NCBI RefSeq assembly: GCF_003265705.1
Contig: NW_020312966.1
Coordinates: forward strand, 24,746,896-24,810,895
Source of the DNA: Callorhinus ursinus
Lineage: Eukaryota > Chordata > Mammalia > Carnivora > Otariidae
Reading direction: 5' to 3'
DNA length: 64,000 nt
The notes under the pieces are model-generated. The model did not search any database and was not told the DNA's origin. It saw only the letters and a program-made list of their open reading frames with translations. Of the stretch, positions 58,656 through 64,000 are shown in pieces (the first letter of the stretch is position 1; every line of letters starts with the position of its first letter). The position numbers and the translations under genes are program-made.

Positions 58656-60357
58656 GTCTAGAGGGTCTAACCACCCTTGTTGCGAAGTTTGACCTTCCTA
58701 AATGATCCTGAATGTTTTAGGACAGAGAATTCAATTACCAGAAAAAGGAAGACGAATACCTGGCAGTGAGACACAGCAGGTGTCCTCTACATGAGTTTTG
58801 TGACGGGTCAAGTCACACATGGTGAAATTTCTAGAACATAACACTTGATTCAGGTCATTTTTTCCTCAGACCCCTCTCACACACACTTAATCTTTTACCA
58901 CATAAATGTTGTTAGGGAGGACCGGGCAGCCATTGTAAATGGGAGCTAAAAATTATCCACAAGAAATGAAAAGCAAGAAAGCAATTTTTTCACAAATATG
59001 GAATCCCGATAAAGAGTTCACAAAATACCCTCGCTTCCTTAATGGCAACAGTTTCCAGTCAATTAAAGGTATCTAGGAAAACTGGAAGGGGAAAAATGTA
59101 AAGCGAATAACCACAAAAAATGAAACCCCCGGGCCTCCCCTTTCCCCAGCCTGGGGGCCGTGAAGTTCTCGCTGGGCCTATCTGTCCACAGCAGAGTTAG
59201 AGTCCTAGCCCTCAAATGTTGGCTAACACATGACTCCCCCGTGACTTTTGTTCCCGGAATGGAGTCTCTATGGCTCCCACTGTTCTCAGAGTGGAGGAAG
59301 GAAACACGGTCCAGGATCAGTCCTCAGCACAGGTGCGAAGTGAGTCTCCCAGACATGGATTCAAAATTTTACTCGCCTGGGTGTCCGAGTGCAGACGGTA
59401 GAGGAACCAAGTGAGAACATTGAGCATATGCTGGGGGAGGAGGAGGGTGGGGTGCGTGGGACTCCTGGCTGAGCACACGCTCTCTGTGTCATTATAAATC
59501 TGTGCCATTCTGAGTCAGCACTGATTACCACAGGCACAATTATGGCACCTGCAGGCAGGCGTTAATACTGCTAATGATACCGCTTTGCGGAATGATTATC
59601 TGAGAACTGTCCCCAGCGGCTGCACCAGGATTGCAGCCTTGTGTGACCCGGCGTGAAGCCAGCGGTGGAGAAGGCGGCACGTGTTCGGTCAAGACGGGCT
59701 GTCAGAGAGGGCAGCCTGCAATCAGATCAGACGTGCTGTCACTGGGGGGGCTGGCGGGCCCCCGTTCACGTGCTCTAGGGTGGGTGATGACCTTTAACAG
59801 ATGTAGATTCTCAATATAACAACCCTTGAGTGCAGAGCAGATAAATGCACCAAGCTCCGCAGCTGGCTCCTTCATCTTTCCATCTCTGCTTGGATCAACA
59901 CCTCCTGGGTTTACAAAGGTCACCGTGGAGATCGCTCAAGGACTGGCCCAGCCAGTCCCATCTGTGATCTCATGCTTGGGGATCCCTGGGGTCAACTCAA
60001 CCCAAACCATTCCCTTTTGCCAGTCCCTTGACCATTGTTTTGATAGTTTTCTTTTCACTGTTTTTGGGGAGAGAAGAAAACAAAAGTCCTGACACCTTGC
60101 AAGTTAGAAGACCATCACCACCATCAAAATGAGATTATATCCATTAACTATTCCTGACCAAAAAAAATGGCATCTCCACCAAATGTTTTGCCTTAACAGG
60201 ACACACAGAGTGGTCTTCCAGACACAGAGGATCACTCCTAATCTCTGAAGATCAGGTAACCTACCCGGAAGAGAGGTGTCTGCTTGCGTGACCAGGCTGT
60301 TCGATATATTCCAGGGACCCTCTCACTCCCTATTCCCCAACCTGCCTGCCAGCTAGC
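58656..60357. other. Intergenic DNA, no gene seen
   Basis: It is repeat-poor. It includes a candidate regulatory stretch at 59490-59620, described under findings. No coding signal is seen. Confidence 0.5.
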
Positions 60358-60373
60358 CAAAGAGCTTGCTTCT

Positions 60374-60572
60374 TTTTTTTTTTTTTTAAGATTTTATTTA
60401 TTTATTTGACAGAGACACAGTGAGAGAGAGAACACAAGCAGGGGGAGATGGGAGAGGGAGAAGCAGGCTTCCTGCGGAGCAGAGAGCCCGATGCGGGGCT
60501 CGATCCCAGGACCCTGGGATCATGACCTGAGCTGAAGGCAGACGCTTAACGACTGAGCCACCCAGGCGCCCC
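60374..60572 (-). mobile_element. CAN-SINE, little diverged
   Basis: The exact 16-bp duplication caaagagcttgcttct at 60358 and 60573 frames a full-length copy. Confidence 0.97.
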
Positions 60573-61024
60573 CAAAGAGCTTGCTTCTGTGGAAGCCTGA
60601 CCTTTGATTAATGGCATGCTCAGGTTCACAGAAATGTTAAGTGGCTCCCTATAGGCCATGACTTTTATCTCTAGGAGATTTACAACCCCTTACAAGATCA
60701 TAGTTGTAATACTCAGAATATGCAAAAGTTATAACCAGGCGCTTCCTAATACCGGTCCTCTGTTCCCAGCCAGACTGGCCTGGAGCCTTCCTGGCTTTTG
60801 TCCGTGCTGCCCCCATTCCCCACTCCCCCTTCCATTCATCAGAACTCTCTTGATCTTCAAGCACAGCAGAGAGCCCACCTCGTCCAGGTGGCAGTCCTAG
60901 ACTATCCTGGGGGCAGTGGTCACTTCCCCTCAGGAAATGAGACAACTGGCCTATCAGAAAAAGAACATTAGACCGAGAGTCAGAAAGGCTGGACCCAAAT
61001 CCCAGCTTTGCTGGGAACTCACTC

Positions 61025-61490
61025 AGTCTTCCAGAATTGCTGTAACAAAGTACCACAAACTAGGGGTGTGTAAATAGCAGAAATGTGTTGTCTGACAGTC
61101 CTGGAAGCTAGAAATGTGAAATCAAGATGTCAGCAGGGCTCGTTCCTTCTGAGGGCTGTGAGGGAGAATCCATTCTATGCCTCCCCCCAAGCTTCTGGGT
61201 GTTTGCTAGCGATATCTGGTGTCTCTTGGCTAGGAGAAGCATCACCCCAATTCCTGCCTTCATCGTCCCATGGTGTTGCCCCTGTGTGCATGTCTCTTTG
61301 TGTCCAAATTTTTCCTTTTTAGAAGCACACCCGCCATGTTGGATTAAGGGTCCACCCTCCTCCAGTGTGACCTCACCTTAACTGATTCCACCTACAATGA
61401 CCCTGTTTCCAAAGAGGGTCACATTCTGAGATACTGGGGGTTAGAACTTCAACATAGGAATTTTGGGAAGACACAATTCAACTCATAACA
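61025..61490 (-). mobile_element. MaLR-type LTR, antisense, near complete
   Basis: On the minus strand it begins tgttatgagttgaattgtgt and ends with sequence complementary to gctgtaacaaagtaccacaa. The block cttctgagggctgtgaggga is typical. The exact subfamily is not assigned. Confidence 0.8.
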
Positions 61491-62540
61491 GGGGCCTTGG
61501 CCAAATCCTTCTCGGTACCCTCACCTGTAAAACAGAGATAGGACAGAAATAACTGCTCACAAGAGTTTCCAGAAGGATCAGTGCATGTGACTACCCAGCA
61601 TGGTAGATGCATATGTTGGATTTCCTCTGTTATCATTTCTATTTTCTGCTGTCTTATTATGCTTCTTACAACTGTATGTGAGTGGAAGCAGAGAAGGAGG
61701 GGGGAGAGGAGGGCAGCCAAGACACAAACATAACTGAAGGCTCCTCCCTGGGGAAATGGGGACACCAAGATGGCTTCCTTCAGTCGGGCACCTCTTGAGG
61801 CAAGGACACAAGCTGTAGGCAAAGGACTTAAAGTCTGGCAGAGGAGCCCAGTGTCCAAGGACCCAGCAGAGAGATAAAGCCCTTGCTTGGCAAGTAAGAA
61901 GAGCAGACATCCCCCCAGATGAGGAGAGATCAGCTTTGGTAAATTCCCGCCCAGAATTTTGCAATAAAAAAAAAACTGAAAGAAGTTACTTTAATCTCAG
62001 CACACGTGTATAATTTTTTCACTAAAACGCTTGTTTTTGTTCTGAATTACACATGGTTTAGGGACTGAGGGCTCTCTCATAAAAGTTCGGGGCTTAGTGC
62101 TGCCAAAGACCTTACAAGGGCTCTTAGAGTGCTTGGCACAAAAATATATAATTACATTAAAAGAACAAATGATCCTGAAGAAGAAGAGAGGGAAGAGTGG
62201 TTTCTAGGGGAAAAAAAAAAAATGTGGAGGGACAGGGAGCTCTGATGAATCCATGCCTAGAAAGGATCTTACAAAAGGCAGTAGGAAATCAGTTTTTATG
62301 AAGACACAAAAGCGTGTAAAAACAAACTAAAGCCCCTAATAAGATAAGGTTGGAAATTCCCATTCTAGGTGTTTTTCTGAGTTCCTATGAAGGGAAGAGG
62401 TGGAGTCCAGATCAAAGAAGAGGGAGCTAAGGGGCAATGAGTGGATGAAGTTGCCAGCAATGGGCAGAGGGTAGAAACTTCCCATCTCCTAGCCTACGTT
62501 TGTCCTTTTAGTCAAGGAAAATGGTCTGCCGATCCAAAGA

Positions 62541-63248
62541 TTGGGGATAACTATCATTAAGGGAAAAATGAAGCCTCAAAGGGACATGACAAGAACACCC
62601 AGATGCTCCTGCTGGCTCCCAATGTGTGCTTTCTCTTCCTCACTATGCTCCATCTCTTCCTCCCCATCCCATTCTTACATCTCCGAAGAATATTCTGGAC
62701 TACTTTCTGCCCTTCCTCATCTCCCATGGATTCCTTGGCCTGTTGTAAGCGGTCTTCTATGCCCACTACTCTTCTGTAAGAGACAGTCTAAGGTCAATAA
62801 TAACTACGTATCTAAGGTCAATAATAACTACGTATCTGATAGACCCAAGAGGTACATTTTAACTTTTGTCCCACTGGACCCTCTGTTGCATCCATCCGAC
62901 TATGTTCATCACTACCTGTTCCTGAGACTCTATTGTTTTGACTTGCCAGATACCAAGCTCTCTTGGTTCTCCTCTTATCTCTCAATATTCTTCACTTGCC
63001 CTTTAAAGATTGGTGTTTGTAGGGTCCATTCTTTGCCCACTGGCTTTCCTGGTGATGTCATCCACTGTCATGGACATGTGCTTGGTCTCCTGCCTCCATT
63101 CCATTTTAGATTATTAGTCCACATCCATTGTGGCAAGTCAGTCCCCTTTACAGGGATCAAAGGGCCCCAACCTTACTTCCCTAAGAAGAGGTATTTTATG
63201 AAAAGAAAGAAAACTAACTTCTTGGGGGGAAAGAAGTCTCACCTCTAA
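62541..63248 (+). mobile_element. L2 (LINE-2) ORF2 remnant within an open 235-codon frame
   Basis: From about 62870 the translated frame reads like the C-terminal part of L2 reverse transcriptase: L-P-D-T-K-L-S-W-F-S-S-Y-L-S, and later the G-D-V-I-H-C-H-G-H stretch where L2 has G-D-L-I-H-S-H-G. The catalytic A-D-D block is not present. The open frame has no stop only by chance and includes a 24-bp tandem duplication. I infer it is not a gene. Confidence 0.65.
62789..62836. repeat. Tandem duplication, 24-bp unit, two exact copies
   Basis: The unit taaggtcaataataactacg-tatc is repeated without a change, which points to a young event inside an old L2-like region. Confidence 0.93.
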
Positions 63249-63334
63249 GGACCTATCCTAAGGGGAGAAAACACGACAGATGTCTTCGAGAAAAGATGTT
63301 TACTATCAGATTATTTATAACAGGGCAAACCTCC

Positions 63335-63475
63335 CCCAAACCTTGATTTTAGCCGTGTGAGACCCAGATCAAACTTCTGAATCTACACAACTGTAAGACA
63401 GTAAATTCGTATTGTCTAAACCACTTAGTTTATGTAATTTATTAGGAAATAAATAGTAAATGAATACAACATCTT
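63335..63475 (+). mobile_element. LTR 3' fragment (MaLR-like)
   Basis: The phrase cacaactgtaagacagtaaa followed by ctaaaccacttagtttatgt matches the end region of MLT/MST LTRs. The 5' part is not evident. Confidence 0.55.
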
Positions 63476-63490
63476 TTCTCTTGCAGCTTC

Positions 63491-63676
63491 CTTTTTTTTT
63501 TTTTTAAAGATTTTATTTATTTATTTGAGAGCAAAAGTGAGAGAGATCAGAGAGGGAGAGGGAGAAGCAGACTCCCCGCTGAGCAGGGAGCCCGATGTGG
63601 GACTCGATCCCAGGACCCTGAGATCATGACCTGAGCCGAAGGCAGACACTTAACCGACTGAGCCACCCAGGTGCCC
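63491..63676 (-). mobile_element. CAN-SINE
   Basis: It has a T-run, aaagattttatttatttatt, GA tract and gagccacccaggtgccc end. The flanks share only agcttcc, so the duplication is weak. Confidence 0.93.
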
Positions 63677-64000
63677 TTATAGCTTCCATTTTACTGAAAT
63701 GTTACCTCGGCTGCCAATTAAGACTTTTCCCTTTATGGGAAGGTTTGTTGGATAAACGTGCTCTTGGCAGAGAGGCATCTCAGGCATCCAGATACCAAGG
63801 CCTGGTGTGTGATTTCTGTCCCTGAATCTCTCGGCAAGCTCTGTGCCCCCCTCACCCGTTTGCTCCCTGGCTGAGGCAGATCCTGGGCAGCAGGCCCTGA
63901 GAGTGAGTTTGAGCACCCTCCTTTAATTCACTCCACCTCTACACAGCACCCATCCCCTGCCCGTTTGGGCAGCACCAGGTTAGAGCACAACTGGACATCA

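Noticed and set aside
43031..64000. Histone H2A/H2B genes expected downstream of SCGN by human synteny
   Set aside because: No histone-fold frame was found on either strand, so they are presumably beyond the window's end.

Overview
This is mammalian nuclear DNA from a carnivoran, most likely an arctoid (the bear, seal and mustelid group). About twenty tRNA-Lys-derived CAN-SINE copies are scattered on both strands, many with clean target-site duplications. Their consensus looks arctoid rather than canine or feline, and a carnivore-type L1 3' end lies near 56.0 kb. The exact species cannot be fixed from the sequence.

The window holds one protein-coding gene that I can support: SCGN (secretagogin), on the + strand, complete in eleven coding exons between 7901 and 42597. 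All splice sites are GT-AG. The spliced reading frame is uninterrupted and gives 276 residues, the length of human secretagogin, with six EF-hand loops in order. The start codon lies at the 3' side of a CpG-rich promoter at about 7.6-8.0 kb. The last exon runs into a 3' UTR of about 430 bases with an AATAAA signal at 43006.

Layout: 1-7.6 kb is upstream intergenic DNA made of old MIR, L1 and MER5 remnants plus SINEs. 7.6-43.03 kb is SCGN. Its largest introns are intron 6 (8.9 kb, with a minisatellite and a cluster of TAAT-core sites), intron 10 (6.2 kb), intron 7 (4.8 kb) and intron 2 (4.2 kb, with a long pyrimidine-rich tract). 43.03-64 kb is downstream intergenic DNA with L1 fragments in both orientations, several MaLR-type LTRs, a hAT-like element, an L2 fossil and more SINEs. 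No second gene, tRNA gene, histone gene or CRISPR array was recognised. In human the next genes downstream of SCGN are testis histone genes; they are not visible here and may lie just beyond the window.

Nearly all the short open frames in the window are chance frames or frames inside repeats. I did not find a convincing new biological system. The best leads are structural: opposite-strand SINEs flanking the exon that carries the EF3 loop, a diverged direct repeat flanking exon 3, and a TAAT-site cluster with a perfect inverted repeat in intron 6. Repeat family names come from recognition by eye and were not tested by a search.
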